A DNA stretch of 64,000 nucleotides from Bacteroidota bacterium (GCA_022709695.1 JAKLII010000005.1:62001-126000), one strand, 5' to 3'; numbered from the stretch's first letter, positions 9,090-18,610 are shown. Notes: generated from the letters alone by a model not told the origin. Numbers and translations: made by a program.

Positions 9090-10396
9090 TAATACCCTTT
9101 CCGGATCACAATTCTTTTGGTCAGGGTCTGCTCTTTTGTGATCAGATGAAGCAGATAGACCCCTTCGGACAGATGTGTCAGATCAAGCGGTTCCGTGAGG
9201 TCAGAAACCACGCGCTGCGAACGGGTATATACCTGTCGGCCTGCAGGATCTGTTACCACAATGCCGATGTCCGAACTTCTGTTGAGCATCAGCTCCAGAT
9301 AAAAGATGCCGGCAGCCGGATTGGGATATACCGTGAAGTCAAAAACCTCCGGTATCTCCCCGATTCCAACCCCCGGAAGGCAGCCATCCGAAGTTTTTAA
9401 TCCGCTCCTGTATGCATTCAGCGCGGAAATCATACGGGTTTTCTGGCCATTGGTAAACATCACCATCGCTGCATCATCCACATAATCCATGTAGTTCATA
9501 AACATCACCCCCGGGCTGTCGGGGGTACAGGCATCTTTCTGCGGAAATGCCGGAATGCCGTAAAACTCAACTGCCTGATTCGGGGTATCTCCCACCAGGT
9601 CGCTCCCCCAGCATGCCCCGTTGTCATCTCCCCAGATATGCACCAGGTTGAACCAATGCCCGATTTCATGGGTGGCGGTGCGCCCTTTGTTGAAAGGTGC
9701 GGTAGCCCCGTTTGTGCCGAAGTATTTGTAGCAGATTACCACACCGTCCTTACTGGCTGGTCCTCCGGGGGGCTGTGTGTAACCCAGGACACCACCGGTT
9801 AGGTTTACAATCCAGATATTCAGGTATTTATTGGCATCCCAAGCATTCTGGCCCCCCTGGGCCGTCAGCTTGATCAGATTATCATCGTTAATGGTATAAC
9901 TCGATTTGGTTACCTGTGTGCGGGTTACACCATTGGTCCAGTTCCCCTGTGGGTCACGCTGGGCAAGGCAAAACTGAAACTCCACGTCAGCCACTTTGCT
10001 TTTAAATGCATTGGGTGTATTGCCAACATCTGTGTTCAGTTTGCGGAAGTCTTTGTTCAGCGCATCAATCTGATCTGTAACACGGCTGTAGGGAATATTC
10101 TGGGCAGAAGTATAATACAGGATGTGAACTACCACCGGAATGGTATACACTACCTTGCTCTGCCCCGGCACCTGGGGATTGTCTTTGAGCCACTGCTGCA
10201 TCTGCATCTCAATCATCTCCCTGCGGGCAGGGAAACCCGGATCTTCCTCATCCAGCATATGCAGGTATTCATGATAACCGCATTTACGATGGGTTGCATC
10301 TTCCTCATCGTGTTGTGCCGAAATCCTGGTAATTCCGCATAACATCATGGCAGGTAAAAGAATCATCAAAGCCAGGTTTCTGGTGAATCTGTTCAT
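9089..10396 (-). CDS. Secreted M43-family zinc metallopeptidase, T9SS cargo
   Basis: A 435-residue pappalysin/cytophagalysin-type protease. From the start at 10396 (MNRFTRN) there is a signal peptide, a propeptide-like region, and a catalytic domain with the zinc motif HEIGHWFNLVH (residues 243-253) and the Met-turn MNYMDY. The C-terminal 80 residues form a type A T9SS sorting domain beginning near FTVYPNPAAG and ending KRIVIRKGY, so the product should cross the outer membrane through the T9SS and be anchored or released. Cysteine pairs flank the active site, as in the family. A longer frame upstream lacks a good signal start. Its substrate is unknown. Confidence 0.88.
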   Translation of the reverse strand: MNRFTRNLALMILLPAMMLCGITRISAQHDEEDATHRKCGYHEYLHMLDEEDPGFPARREMIEMQMQQWLKDNPQVPGQSKVVYTIPVVVHILYYTSAQNIPYSRVTDQIDALNKDFRKLNTDVGNTPNAFKSKVADVEFQFCLAQRDPQGNWTNGVTRTQVTKSSYTINDDNLIKLTAQGGQNAWDANKYLNIWIVNLTGGVLGYTQPPGGPASKDGVVICYKYFGTNGATAPFNKGRTATHEIGHWFNLVHIWGDDNGACWGSDLVGDTPNQAVEFYGIPAFPQKDACTPDSPGVMFMNYMDYVDDAAMVMFTNGQKTRMISALNAYRSGLKTSDGCLPGVGIGEIPEVFDFTVYPNPAAGIFYLELMLNRSSDIGIVVTDPAGRQVYTRSQRVVSDLTEPLDLTHLSEGVYLLHLITKEQTLTKRIVIRKGY

Positions 10397-10454
10397 ATAG
10401 ACGACAGTATAAATCCGTATTCTCGTTATCAACCGCGAAAAAAATCCCGGAGTG

Positions 10455-10462
10455 CAAAGGTA
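10455..10462 (-). promoter_or_regulatory. -7 element for the M43 peptidase gene
   Basis: TACCTTTG on the minus strand, 58 bases before the ATG at 10396. A TTG on the minus strand (10486-10488) is 23 bases further upstream, a slightly long spacing. Confidence 0.5.
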
Positions 10463-10496
10463 GGCATATTTGCGGAATTGAGGGTCAAGGAACCTC

Positions 10497-12911
10497 CTAA
10501 TTCCTGTAAATCAGCAACAGATGGTTCGTCACGTTTCCGGTTCCATGGAGTTGAATCATGTAAGTGCCCGACGGTATCTCTTCGGGAAGGTGCAATGAAA
10601 ACCGGGTATTATGGACATCCCGGGTAAGGATTGTTTTGCCAGTGAGATCAAGCAGGGAAACGGAGGTACAAGGTGTTGCCGTGGTAATCTGCACGAGATC
10701 ATCTGCCGGATTCGGATAGATGGTGGCCTCATTCCGGCTTTCAGCGGATTCAATCCCGGCGGTTCCTACTGTTATGTAGTTTTCGCGGAGCATGGTGTCA
10801 GCACCCGAAAGGTTTGTGACCACGAGGAGCACATCAAAACTGCCGGCATTCGGATAAACTACCGGAGGGGGATTCTGCTGGCCGGAAGTCGATGGCACCC
10901 CACCCGGGAAGCTCCACTGCCAGGCCACAGGGTTGCTCATGGAGAAATCGCTGAAAATTACACTTTCACCTTTCAGGATGGTGGTAGGAGCAGCGACAAA
11001 CCAGGCTATCGGAAGGGGAGGAGGGGGAATGATGTATATATAGAAAAGCACGGTTTTACTCTTGGAGCCTATCGAATTGGTGGCATCCAGGGTAACGGTG
11101 TAACTGCCGGGCTGGGTGTAGACATGCCACGGGTGCTGGAGGGTTGAGGTTTGTCCGTCACCGAAGTCCCAGTACCAGGCAATGGGGTCGAACTGGGTAA
11201 GATCCGTGAAATGGATAGTATCCCCCGGATAGGTGATGGCCGGGTTTGCCACGAAATTCACGGCCGGAAGTGCCTGGGTAACCGTGATGTAATTGAGTTT
11301 CATGAGGCTGTCGGTACCTCCGTAATTGCTCACTTTCAAAGCAACGGAATACACTCCGGTATCCTGATAGATGTGCTGGGGGTTGCTCAGCTGGCTCGTC
11401 TGTGTGTCTCCGAAGTACCATATCCAGGAGGCTGGGAAGTTGGCACTGTTATCTGTAAACTGGATAGCATCGCCCTGTGGCACGGGTATCGGGGCAGCTG
11501 TAAAATCGGCGGTTGGTGCCGGTGGAAGTGATACTGTTATATAGTTGGTCTTGATATGGGTATCTGTACCGCCCGCATTTGTAACCACCAGGGTAACCGT
11601 GAATTGCCCTGCTGTGGTATAGGTGTGGGTCGGGTTCATCACCACTGAGCTGTCGCCGTCTCCGAAATACCATTTGAAGGATGTTGGGCTCCCGGTACTC
11701 TGGTTGGTAAAGGTAACCTGCTGTCCGGTATACACACTGGTGTTGTTTGCCGTAAAACCTGCCACCGGGGGCAGGGGGACAAGGGGAATAATCCCGAAAA
11801 TGGCTCCCTGATCGTAGGAAAAGTTGTATCCGCTGGCGGTAAGATTGTTCAGGTAAAAATAGCCGTTCTGATATCCGTTCCAGCCCCAGTTGCAGTGGTA
11901 ATGGTTGTTGGAGGCCCCCTGATACCCGTCGATAACCCAGGCATGCCCGTCCTGTTGCAGAGCGTTGTTTCCCCTGTAAATCAGTGGCCTGCCATTGTCC
12001 ATTTCTGTGGTCATCATCAGGTCCCACGTGGGGTCGGGCCAGCTTTGTTTCGCTTGGAGGCTTGCAGTGCTTTGATACCCGAAGTTATTGACAAGGGCAT
12101 CCCGTGCATCACTTGCATAGGATCCTGACCCCTGTGGCCCGAAATTCATATCCACCGAAACAGCTGCATGATACGAGATCTTTGCTATTTCAGCATTGGC
12201 AGCACTTATACTTGCGGGCATCAGGCTCCAGTTGTAGGTACTGGAGCCAAAATTGGCGGTTAAGGTGCCATAGGTGGGATGGTAATAGCTGTTGCTGCCT
12301 GTGCCCTGCGCCGGATGACCGTAGTATTTCATCACCTGGCACATGGCAGTGGCAACACACCCTACGGGAACCCTGTTGCAATAGCCGCTTCCGGCTGCAG
12401 CATCGTATGGACAGCTGGCATTGTAGTAACATCCCTGTCCCCATTCTATCGATCCCAGAAGGGGTGGCACTGCAAAAATCTGGGATGGTGAGAACACCAT
12501 GTTGCCATAGTGGCTCCAACTGGCCACTGCTTCTGCGGTTGCCGGAAGATTCTGCTCAATGTGATACCGGATCTGGTTCAGGTAATGGTCCATCAGCGCC
12601 CTGAAACCGGCTGGTTGCATGGAAGCATCCTGCTGGTAGTTACCCACGAGCGAATAACCGGGTACTGCAAGCACCCGGTCATCTCCTGATACCAGTACAA
12701 ATCCCTGATTTTCAGCACCGTTTATAATATACAACAGGGGAAGTGTCCCCTGAAGCACAGGGGTGACGGAGGTAATCTGCAGGGATAACCCTCCACTTCT
12801 TTCATGATAGAAATTTACGGCAACACGTCCTGCCAGATCGGGGTATACAGGTGCCGATGTGAGCTGGGTTGCCAAAAACAGTAACAGTAAGGATGCAATG
12901 GTTTTTCTCAT
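10497..12911 (-). CDS. Secreted C10-family cysteine peptidase with four PKD domains, T9SS cargo
   Basis: An 804-residue streptopain/PrtT-like protease. The start at 12911 (MRKTIASLLLL) gives a signal peptide. A propeptide (about residues 25-145) precedes the C10 domain, whose catalytic Cys is C185 in PVGCVATAMCQ and whose catalytic His is H323 in DGHAWVIDGYQG. Four PKD domains follow from about residue 380, each with a W-x-F-(P/G)-D/G signature and a closing NYITV-type strand. The fourth is atypical (WSFPGG). The end is a type A T9SS sorting domain starting ATIYPNPADD. The PKD units probably act as spacers or bind polymers. The neighbouring M43 gene on the same strand is another T9SS cargo gene. 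Confidence 0.9.
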   Translation of the reverse strand: MRKTIASLLLLFLATQLTSAPVYPDLAGRVAVNFYHERSGGLSLQITSVTPVLQGTLPLLYIINGAENQGFVLVSGDDRVLAVPGYSLVGNYQQDASMQPAGFRALMDHYLNQIRYHIEQNLPATAEAVASWSHYGNMVFSPSQIFAVPPLLGSIEWGQGCYYNASCPYDAAAGSGYCNRVPVGCVATAMCQVMKYYGHPAQGTGSNSYYHPTYGTLTANFGSSTYNWSLMPASISAANAEIAKISYHAAVSVDMNFGPQGSGSYASDARDALVNNFGYQSTASLQAKQSWPDPTWDLMMTTEMDNGRPLIYRGNNALQQDGHAWVIDGYQGASNNHYHCNWGWNGYQNGYFYLNNLTASGYNFSYDQGAIFGIIPLVPLPPVAGFTANNTSVYTGQQVTFTNQSTGSPTSFKWYFGDGDSSVVMNPTHTYTTAGQFTVTLVVTNAGGTDTHIKTNYITVSLPPAPTADFTAAPIPVPQGDAIQFTDNSANFPASWIWYFGDTQTSQLSNPQHIYQDTGVYSVALKVSNYGGTDSLMKLNYITVTQALPAVNFVANPAITYPGDTIHFTDLTQFDPIAWYWDFGDGQTSTLQHPWHVYTQPGSYTVTLDATNSIGSKSKTVLFYIYIIPPPPLPIAWFVAAPTTILKGESVIFSDFSMSNPVAWQWSFPGGVPSTSGQQNPPPVVYPNAGSFDVLLVVTNLSGADTMLRENYITVGTAGIESAESRNEATIYPNPADDLVQITTATPCTSVSLLDLTGKTILTRDVHNTRFSLHLPEEIPSGTYMIQLHGTGNVTNHLLLIYRN

Positions 12912-13037
12912 GGGATCAGTTACTTTTCCAACTAACAAAGTAAAGCATTTTTTGTGCATAAGGAATAAGGTTTAACAATTCGGTAAGAGGAATAAAATTG
13001 TACTTTAGCCCCGTCAAACCATTTAAATAATCTGAAT

Positions 13038-14783
13038 ATGACAGAAGCTATCAAAAAGTCGTTGCGCGAATCCAAGGCTGCCCGCTGGACTGCCCTGATT
13101 ATCGTGTCGTTCATGATGCTGTGCGGTTATTATCTTGCCGATGTGATGGCCCCGCTGAAAGGGTTGCTCGAGCAGCAGCTCACCTGGACCAGTGCTGAGT
13201 ACGGTTTTTTTACCAGTGCATACGGCTGGTTTAATGTATTTCTCTTCTTCCTGATCATTGGAGGGATCATCCTCGACCGGATGGGGGTAAGATTTACCGG
13301 CTTAATGGCAGCACTGATCATGGTACTGGGTATTGGTATCAAGTACTGGGCAGTATCTACCCACGCACTTGATGGCGTTACCTGGAACATCCTCTGGTTT
13401 TCAACCCGGGCTCAGGTCTTTATGGCCGGTATCGGCTTTGCCATTTTTGGAGTTGGAGTTGAAGTGGCCGGTATTACGGTATCAAAGATTATCGTTAAGT
13501 GGTTCAAAGGGAAAGAGATGGCACTGGCCATGGGTCTCGAAATGGCCATGGCCCGTATCGGTACAGGCCTTGCCATCGGCACCTCACTTCCGGTCGCCAA
13601 ATGGCTGGGACATGTTTCCATGCCTCTGCTGGTAGGACTTGTGATGGCCTGCATCGGACTGATCGCTTTTATCCTCTATATCTTCCAGGATAAAAAACTG
13701 GATGCCTCTGAGGCTTTGGTGAAAGCCCAGGAAGCCACCCCGGCCGAGCCTGAAGAGTCATTCCGCCTCAAGGATATCCTTTTCATTATCACCAACAAGG
13801 CATGGTGGTATATTGCAATCCTATGCGTGCTGTTCTATTCGGCGGTATTCCCCTTCCTGAAATATGCCACGGATCTGATGATTCAGAAATTTATGATCAA
13901 TGAGGCATGGGCCGGATCCATCCCTGCTCTGCTCCCTTTCGGAACCATCATCCTTACCCCGTTCTTCGGCAATTTGTACGACCGGAAAGGAAAAGGAGCT
14001 ACGATCATGATGATCGGCGCCATGCTCATCATTTTTGTACACGCAATATTCTCCATTCCGGGGCTTGACCACTGGCTGGTAGCCCTTGCCGTAATTCTGA
14101 TTCTTGGAATCGGATTCTCCCTGGTACCATCTGCAATGTGGCCATCTGTTCCTAAAATTATCCCTGAAAAACAACTGGGTTCAGCCTATGCTCTGATCTT
14201 CTGGGTCCAGAATATCGGACTTATGGGAGTTCCTGCCCTTATTGGCTGGGTCGTAAGCAAGTATTTCATCGGGTACTTCGCCATCATGGGAGCCGGCTTT
14301 ACAACCGACCGGGGTGACGAGATTGCCAGTGTGATCACAAAAGACCTGAAACAGGTAGAACTTGTGCAAGCCGGAACGCTGGGAAGAGCAGACAAAACAA
14401 TGAAAGTAACGGAATTTATCAAAGGTGCTGATGGAGAGATTTCAGCCGTTGTTGTTGAGTCGGGTGATACGGTCGCCAGAAATTATATTTCAAATAAATT
14501 ATTGAAGAAGGCACAGAAAAAGAACGAGCTGAAAATCCCCTACTATTTTGTGAAAGTGCAGGGTGTTGACGGAAAAGAAGCTGATGCAGAAGTTAGCCTC
14601 TTTGTGACAAAGAACAACGCCGAATTAAACAAATTCACCAGCGTTACTTCGTTCTACAACTATACCACTGCCATGATGATATTTGCCTGTTTCGGTATCC
14701 TGGCACTGATCTTTGCCTTCCTCCTCAAGGCCGAAGATAAAAAGAAAGGGTATGGGCTGCAACTGCCCAATATCCAGCATTGA
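13038..14783 (+). CDS. Major facilitator superfamily transporter with a soluble insertion
   Basis: A 581-residue inner-membrane carrier with about 12 hydrophobic segments and an MFS loop motif (LDRMGVRFTG) after helix 2; a related YDRKGKG occurs after helix 8. The substrate is unknown. Residues about 422-532 (14301-14633) are a charged, soluble domain rich in Lys, Asp and Glu between the last two helices, which ordinary MFS carriers lack; by standard topology it would face the periplasm. The last helix (TTAMMIFACFGILALIFAFLL) follows. A weak -7 match (TACTTTAG at 13001) lies upstream. The gene is followed by mqnB but the gap of 38 bases does not prove an operon. Confidence 0.85.
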   Translation: MTEAIKKSLRESKAARWTALIIVSFMMLCGYYLADVMAPLKGLLEQQLTWTSAEYGFFTSAYGWFNVFLFFLIIGGIILDRMGVRFTGLMAALIMVLGIGIKYWAVSTHALDGVTWNILWFSTRAQVFMAGIGFAIFGVGVEVAGITVSKIIVKWFKGKEMALAMGLEMAMARIGTGLAIGTSLPVAKWLGHVSMPLLVGLVMACIGLIAFILYIFQDKKLDASEALVKAQEATPAEPEESFRLKDILFIITNKAWWYIAILCVLFYSAVFPFLKYATDLMIQKFMINEAWAGSIPALLPFGTIILTPFFGNLYDRKGKGATIMMIGAMLIIFVHAIFSIPGLDHWLVALAVILILGIGFSLVPSAMWPSVPKIIPEKQLGSAYALIFWVQNIGLMGVPALIGWVVSKYFIGYFAIMGAGFTTDRGDEIASVITKDLKQVELVQAGTLGRADKTMKVTEFIKGADGEISAVVVESGDTVARNYISNKLLKKAQKKNELKIPYYFVKVQGVDGKEADAEVSLFVTKNNAELNKFTSVTSFYNYTTAMMIFACFGILALIFAFLLKAEDKKKGYGLQLPNIQH

Positions 14784-14821
14784 TCCATCCGGATAAAACC
14801 TGAAAAAGGGCAAAATATCTG

Positions 14822-15520
14822 ATGTCCGGGAACGTGGAACCTTTAACGGTACTTTTGGTAGCAGCTACCAGATCAGAAGTATCCCTGCTGCCCGGTGTGG
14901 GCAGCAGGGATACTGATGATCCCGAATCAGGGCTTCCGGAATTCATCCCTGCGCTGGGTACGGATCTGCTGATCACCGGACCCGGAATCGCAGCCACGGT
15001 GTTCCATACCACCAGAGCCCTGATATTGAAGCCATACCGCCTTGCCATGAATCTGGGCGTTGCCGGATCCTTTGTGCCGGAATTTGAACCGGGTATGGTA
15101 CTTCGGGTAATCCGCGACCGTTTTGCCGATCTGGGTTCCGAATCCTCAGGAGGTTTTACCACCGGCGAAAACCTCCCGTTTACCGGCCTGAAATTACCCC
15201 CTTACAATCAGGGATGGCTGGAACCGGAAACTGTTGTGCCGGAGTTTACGAAAAACCTGCCTGAAGCCATTGCCATCTCCTCAGACACAATCCATACCGA
15301 CCCTGCCTCGGTGAACAGGCTGAGGGTACTGTTTCAGCCGGGCATCGAAACCATGGAGGGTGCAGCCTTTTTTTACGCTGCTGCCATGCTGGGTGTGCCC
15401 TGCCTGCAGATACGTGCCGTGTCGAATCGCGTGGCACCCCGTAAAAAGGCAGGCTGGGACCTTGAAACAGCGGTGGAAAACCTCTGCCGCCATGTCACAG
15501 AAAACCTCTGCCACCTCTGA
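14822..15520 (+). CDS. mqnB: Futalosine hydrolase MqnB
   Basis: A 232-residue nucleoside-phosphorylase-like hydrolase expected to release the base from futalosine or aminofutalosine. It shows the family glycine-rich start (LLVAATRSEVSLL), a nucleoside-binding stretch (LNLGVAGSF) and ETMEGAAFFYAA, where Glu-Met-Glu contacts the ribose in this superfamily, followed by RAVSNRVAPRKKAGWD. The stop is one base from the mqnD start, so the two form an operon. Together with mqnE this points to the futalosine route. MTA/SAH nucleosidase is an alternative family assignment, but the context favours MqnB. Confidence 0.85.
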   Translation: MSGNVEPLTVLLVAATRSEVSLLPGVGSRDTDDPESGLPEFIPALGTDLLITGPGIAATVFHTTRALILKPYRLAMNLGVAGSFVPEFEPGMVLRVIRDRFADLGSESSGGFTTGENLPFTGLKLPPYNQGWLEPETVVPEFTKNLPEAIAISSDTIHTDPASVNRLRVLFQPGIETMEGAAFFYAAAMLGVPCLQIRAVSNRVAPRKKAGWDLETAVENLCRHVTENLCHL

Positions 15521-15521
15521 C

Positions 15522-16346
15522 ATGACCCGCCTTTCGCTAGCCATCTCGACCTGTCCCAACGATACCTTTATCTTCGATGCACTGGTGAATGGGCAAATCC
15601 CTTCACGGGGACTGGAATTTGAAACCCGCTTTGCCGACATCGGCGACCTGAACCGGCTGGCATCGGATGGAATACCTGATGTGGTGAAGGTCAGCTACGC
15701 CCATCTGCCGGCTCTGCTTGATACCTATGTTGCGCTCACTGCCGGAGGGGCGCTCGGATTTGGCTGCGGACCTTTGCTGGTGGCAAAGGATAAATCGGAT
15801 TTTGAGCGGATTTCTTCTCCGGACATTGCCGTCCCCGGCCTGAATACGACGGCAAATTTCCTGCTGAACAGGTATTTCCCGACGATAGAAAAAAAAACCG
15901 TACTACTCTTTTCCGGTATCGTGGACGCCGTTTCCGCAGGCAATTTTGATGCAGGCCTGATCATCCATGAATCCCGCTTTACATTCAGGGATAAGGGACT
16001 GCAGGAAGTTGCAGACCTCGGCAACCTATGGCACCAGGAAACCGGACTGCCCATTCCCCTCGGTTGTATCGTGGCACGTAGAAACCTGCCTCAGAAACTC
16101 CTCCTGTCAATAAATACCCTTATTGCGGAAAGTGTTGCCTATGCCTTTGCCCATCCGGATGCATCAGAAGCGTTTGTGGGCCGGCATGCCATGGAACTCT
16201 CCCCTGACGTGATCCGTCAACATATCCATCTTTATGTCAATGATTTCTCACTGGATTTAAAACCCCTGGGTAAAAAAGCTGTCCGGACACTTCTGAAAGA
16301 GAAATTGTCGCCCGAAAGTCATATCTTTGTGGATGATCCCGTTTGA
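15522..16346 (+). CDS. mqnD: 1,4-dihydroxy-6-naphthoate synthase MqnD
   Basis: A 274-residue enzyme of the periplasmic-binding-protein fold that converts cyclic dehypoxanthine futalosine to 1,4-dihydroxy-6-naphthoate. The start SLAISTCPNDTFIFDAL and the segments GLEFETRFADIGDLN, VVKVSYAHLPAL and GLIIHESRFTF are typical. I chose the ATG at 15522 (TGAcATG junction with mqnB); an in-frame ATG at 15492 would add ten residues and overlap mqnB. MqnA and MqnC are not in the window. Confidence 0.9.
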   Translation: MTRLSLAISTCPNDTFIFDALVNGQIPSRGLEFETRFADIGDLNRLASDGIPDVVKVSYAHLPALLDTYVALTAGGALGFGCGPLLVAKDKSDFERISSPDIAVPGLNTTANFLLNRYFPTIEKKTVLLFSGIVDAVSAGNFDAGLIIHESRFTFRDKGLQEVADLGNLWHQETGLPIPLGCIVARRNLPQKLLLSINTLIAESVAYAFAHPDASEAFVGRHAMELSPDVIRQHIHLYVNDFSLDLKPLGKKAVRTLLKEKLSPESHIFVDDPV

Positions 16347-16367
16347 TTACGATTAATCCACCCTTGT

Positions 16368-17189
16368 ATGAGAAATTTCTGCCTTGTGCTGATTACCATC
16401 TTCCTCCTTTCGGCATGTCGCCATAAAAATGAGAACCTTCAAAACAAAGCCGACTCACTGAAAGGGGCTGATTCTGCCTTGGTGAACCGCAAACTTGGAT
16501 ATATGGATTGCAATGCCATGATTGTAGGGGAGGGGGTAAGACTCAGAGCAACCCCTGATACAAGGGGAGAGGTGATTGAAAAGCTAAACACCGGTGTGCT
16601 CCTGAAAATCATCAGAAATGGTGAAAAAAAAGTGCTTATGGGAGATCCTGATCCGTGCAATACCGATGGTTTTTACTGGTATGAGGTGATGGAACCCGGT
16701 GGCAAGCGCGGATGGATCTATGGTGCATTTATGTATCCGCTGGTGATCCCCGGAAGAAATGATGAAAACCTGCAGGAACCGCTCAGGAAACTGATGGCTG
16801 CACAATTTCCTTTTAAAAACGGCACCTACCGTATAGGCCTTGCCAGATCAGGATACAGGAGCTATGTGAGCCCTGCAGGAGATTCTCTCTGTGTCGATTA
16901 CATCCTCCCTTTCTTCTGGCTTCCTGACCAGGGAACCGGTTTCCCCTTGCGGTATGTCAAATCTGCAAAGAAAAACATCAGGATGCTCGACCTTACCAAA
17001 GAACAGAACTATTTCAGACTTACCGAAGGGGGGGTATTTGACGATAAACTTACCGGTTTTTCAGCCCGTCAGAACACCCTCCGGTTGAATATGAACCGCG
17101 AACTTCAGGTGGACGGAACCGACCCTTTCACCTATACCCTCGAAATTAAACCAGGACAGGGAGTTTTCACTATTACACCGGTTCAGTAA
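16368..17189 (+). CDS. Lipoprotein with bacterial SH3 domain
   Basis: A 273-residue protein with an excellent lipobox (LLSAC, Cys17), so it is probably a lipid-anchored envelope protein. Residues about 48-130 resemble a bacterial SH3 domain (GVRLRATPDTRGEVIEKLNTG ... GGKRGWIYGAFM), a fold that often binds cell-wall peptides. The last 140 residues are beta-rich and not recognised. It follows mqnD by 21 bases, but no functional link to menaquinone synthesis is implied. Confidence 0.75.
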   Translation: MRNFCLVLITIFLLSACRHKNENLQNKADSLKGADSALVNRKLGYMDCNAMIVGEGVRLRATPDTRGEVIEKLNTGVLLKIIRNGEKKVLMGDPDPCNTDGFYWYEVMEPGGKRGWIYGAFMYPLVIPGRNDENLQEPLRKLMAAQFPFKNGTYRIGLARSGYRSYVSPAGDSLCVDYILPFFWLPDQGTGFPLRYVKSAKKNIRMLDLTKEQNYFRLTEGGVFDDKLTGFSARQNTLRLNMNRELQVDGTDPFTYTLEIKPGQGVFTITPVQ

Positions 17190-17228
17190 TATATTAAAAA
17201 CTGCCTCAAGGCAACAAAGTACAATGCC

Positions 17229-18194
17229 ATGATTGTTGTAACAGGTGCTGCAGGATTTATCGGAAGCTGTATGGTCAACAAGCTTAATAACAAAGGCTTC
17301 TCTTCATTGGTGGTGGTTGACGACTTTTCCAGGGAGGACAAGATGAAGAACCTTCAGGGGAAAGCGGTATCAGCCTTTGTGCATCGTAATGATTTTTTTT
17401 CCTGGTTTGATGAAAACCATGATCAGGTTGAGGCGGTGTACCATCTGGGAGCCCGGACCGATACCACGGAAACCGATACAGATCTGCTGAACCGTCTGAA
17501 TCTTTTCTACAGCCAGGCGATCTTTATGCGTTGTGCCGGGTATGGTATCCCTCTGGTGTATGCCAGTTCAGCTGCGGTATACGGGGATGGATCCCTGGGT
17601 TACAGCGATAGTCACGGGAAAGTACCTTTTTATCAACCCCTTAATGCCTACGGCGTTTCAAAAAACGAGTTCGATAAATGGGTGATGTATCAGGTACAGA
17701 CCCCCCCCTTCTGGGCTGGTGTGAGGTTTTTTAATGTTTACGGGCCCAATGAGTACCATAAAGGTAGAATGGCCTCCGTGGTGTTGCATGCCTTCCGTCA
17801 GATAGAACACCAGGGAATGGTGAAACTCTTTCGGTCCCATCGTCCCGATTTCTCCGACGGAGAACAGTTGCGCGACTTTGTCTATGTGAAGGATGTGGTC
17901 TCGGTACTCCACTTCCTGATGACTTACAGGCCATCCAACGGCATTTACAACCTGGGAACCGGCAAAGCCAGGTCGTTTAACAGCCTGGTGCAGTCCGTTT
18001 TTAATGCCTGCGGACGCACACCACAGATCGAATACATCGATACACCGGAAGATATAAGGGATAAATACCAGTATTTCACCGAAGCAGATATGGATAAACT
18101 GCTGAAAACAGGCTATTCAACCCCATTCCACTCCCTCGAAGAAGGAGTATATGATTATGTGAAAACCTATCTTACAAACGGTTACTATTATTGA
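17229..18194 (+). CDS. hldD: ADP-L-glycero-D-manno-heptose 6-epimerase
   Basis: HldD (RfaD) makes the L-glycero heptose donor for the lipopolysaccharide core. The 321-residue short-chain dehydrogenase-like protein has the NAD(P) motif TGAAGFIG at residues 5-12, the serine region YASSAAVYG and the catalytic pair Y141/K145 in YGVSK, then the HldD-typical VRFFNVYGPNEYHKGRMASV. The length agrees with the family. Its last bases overlap the end of the convergent merR-family gene by seven bases. Confidence 0.92.
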   Translation: MIVVTGAAGFIGSCMVNKLNNKGFSSLVVVDDFSREDKMKNLQGKAVSAFVHRNDFFSWFDENHDQVEAVYHLGARTDTTETDTDLLNRLNLFYSQAIFMRCAGYGIPLVYASSAAVYGDGSLGYSDSHGKVPFYQPLNAYGVSKNEFDKWVMYQVQTPPFWAGVRFFNVYGPNEYHKGRMASVVLHAFRQIEHQGMVKLFRSHRPDFSDGEQLRDFVYVKDVVSVLHFLMTYRPSNGIYNLGTGKARSFNSLVQSVFNACGRTPQIEYIDTPEDIRDKYQYFTEADMDKLLKTGYSTPFHSLEEGVYDYVKTYLTNGYYY

Positions 18195-18553
18195 TGACCG
18201 TTGAGTTTCTGGTTCATCTCTTCCAGAAGTTTCCGAACGTGATTTAACCGCCGGACTACCTCCTCATTCGGATCATTTTTCCTGACTTGATTCCCTGCAA
18301 GGTTTCCTTTGGAGATGGCTTCACGGGTCTCTGCCAGGGTAAAACCACTGTCGCGGATCAGACTGAAAATCGTATTGAATGATTCCAGGTCCTTCTGGGT
18401 GAATAACCGGTTGCCCTTTTTGTTCTTATGAGGCTTGATAATATCAAACTCTTGTTCGTAGTACCTTATTAATGAGGTGTTTACGCCATATATACCGGCT
18501 ACTTCACCAATGGTATAGTAAAGTTTAACGGATTCCTTGGGTTGGTAAGGCAT
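18188..18553 (-). CDS. MerR-family transcriptional regulator
   Basis: A 121-residue regulator with an N-terminal winged helix-turn-helix (YYTIGEVAGIYGVNTSLIRYYEQE, residues 12-35), a DLESFNTIFSLIRDSGFTL hinge and a C-terminal coiled coil for dimerisation. There is no metal-binding cysteine pattern, so it is not a classical mercury or copper sensor. Small MerR proteins of this kind are widespread in Bacteroidota, often near M23 peptidase genes as here. Its targets are unknown. Confidence 0.85.
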   Translation of the reverse strand: MPYQPKESVKLYYTIGEVAGIYGVNTSLIRYYEQEFDIIKPHKNKKGNRLFTQKDLESFNTIFSLIRDSGFTLAETREAISKGNLAGNQVRKNDPNEEVVRRLNHVRKLLEEMNQKLNGHQ

Positions 18554-18578
18554 AGGGTTGCACCGGGAATTGATGCAC

Positions 18579-18608
18579 CAATATTACGAAAAATAATTGT
18601 AAACCAAA
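18579..18608 (-). promoter_or_regulatory. Promoter for the merR-family gene
   Basis: On the minus strand TTTG (18605-18608), 18 bases, then TAATATTG (18579-18586), one mismatch from TAnnTTTG. It lies 25 bases before the ATG at 18553. Confidence 0.55.
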
Positions 18609-18610
18609 GA

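Noticed and set aside
8115..9092. 325-codon open frame antisense to mqnE
   Set aside because: Mirror of a conserved radical-SAM gene; its translation has no recognisable features.
12926..12945. -7 box for the C10 peptidase gene (TACTTTG)
   Set aside because: Only one base between TA and TTTG instead of two, so it is not a standard match.
15492..15521. Earlier ATG for mqnD
   Set aside because: Overlaps mqnB by 29 bases and adds a Ser/Thr-rich stretch not seen in the family; the ATG at 15522 abuts the mqnB stop.
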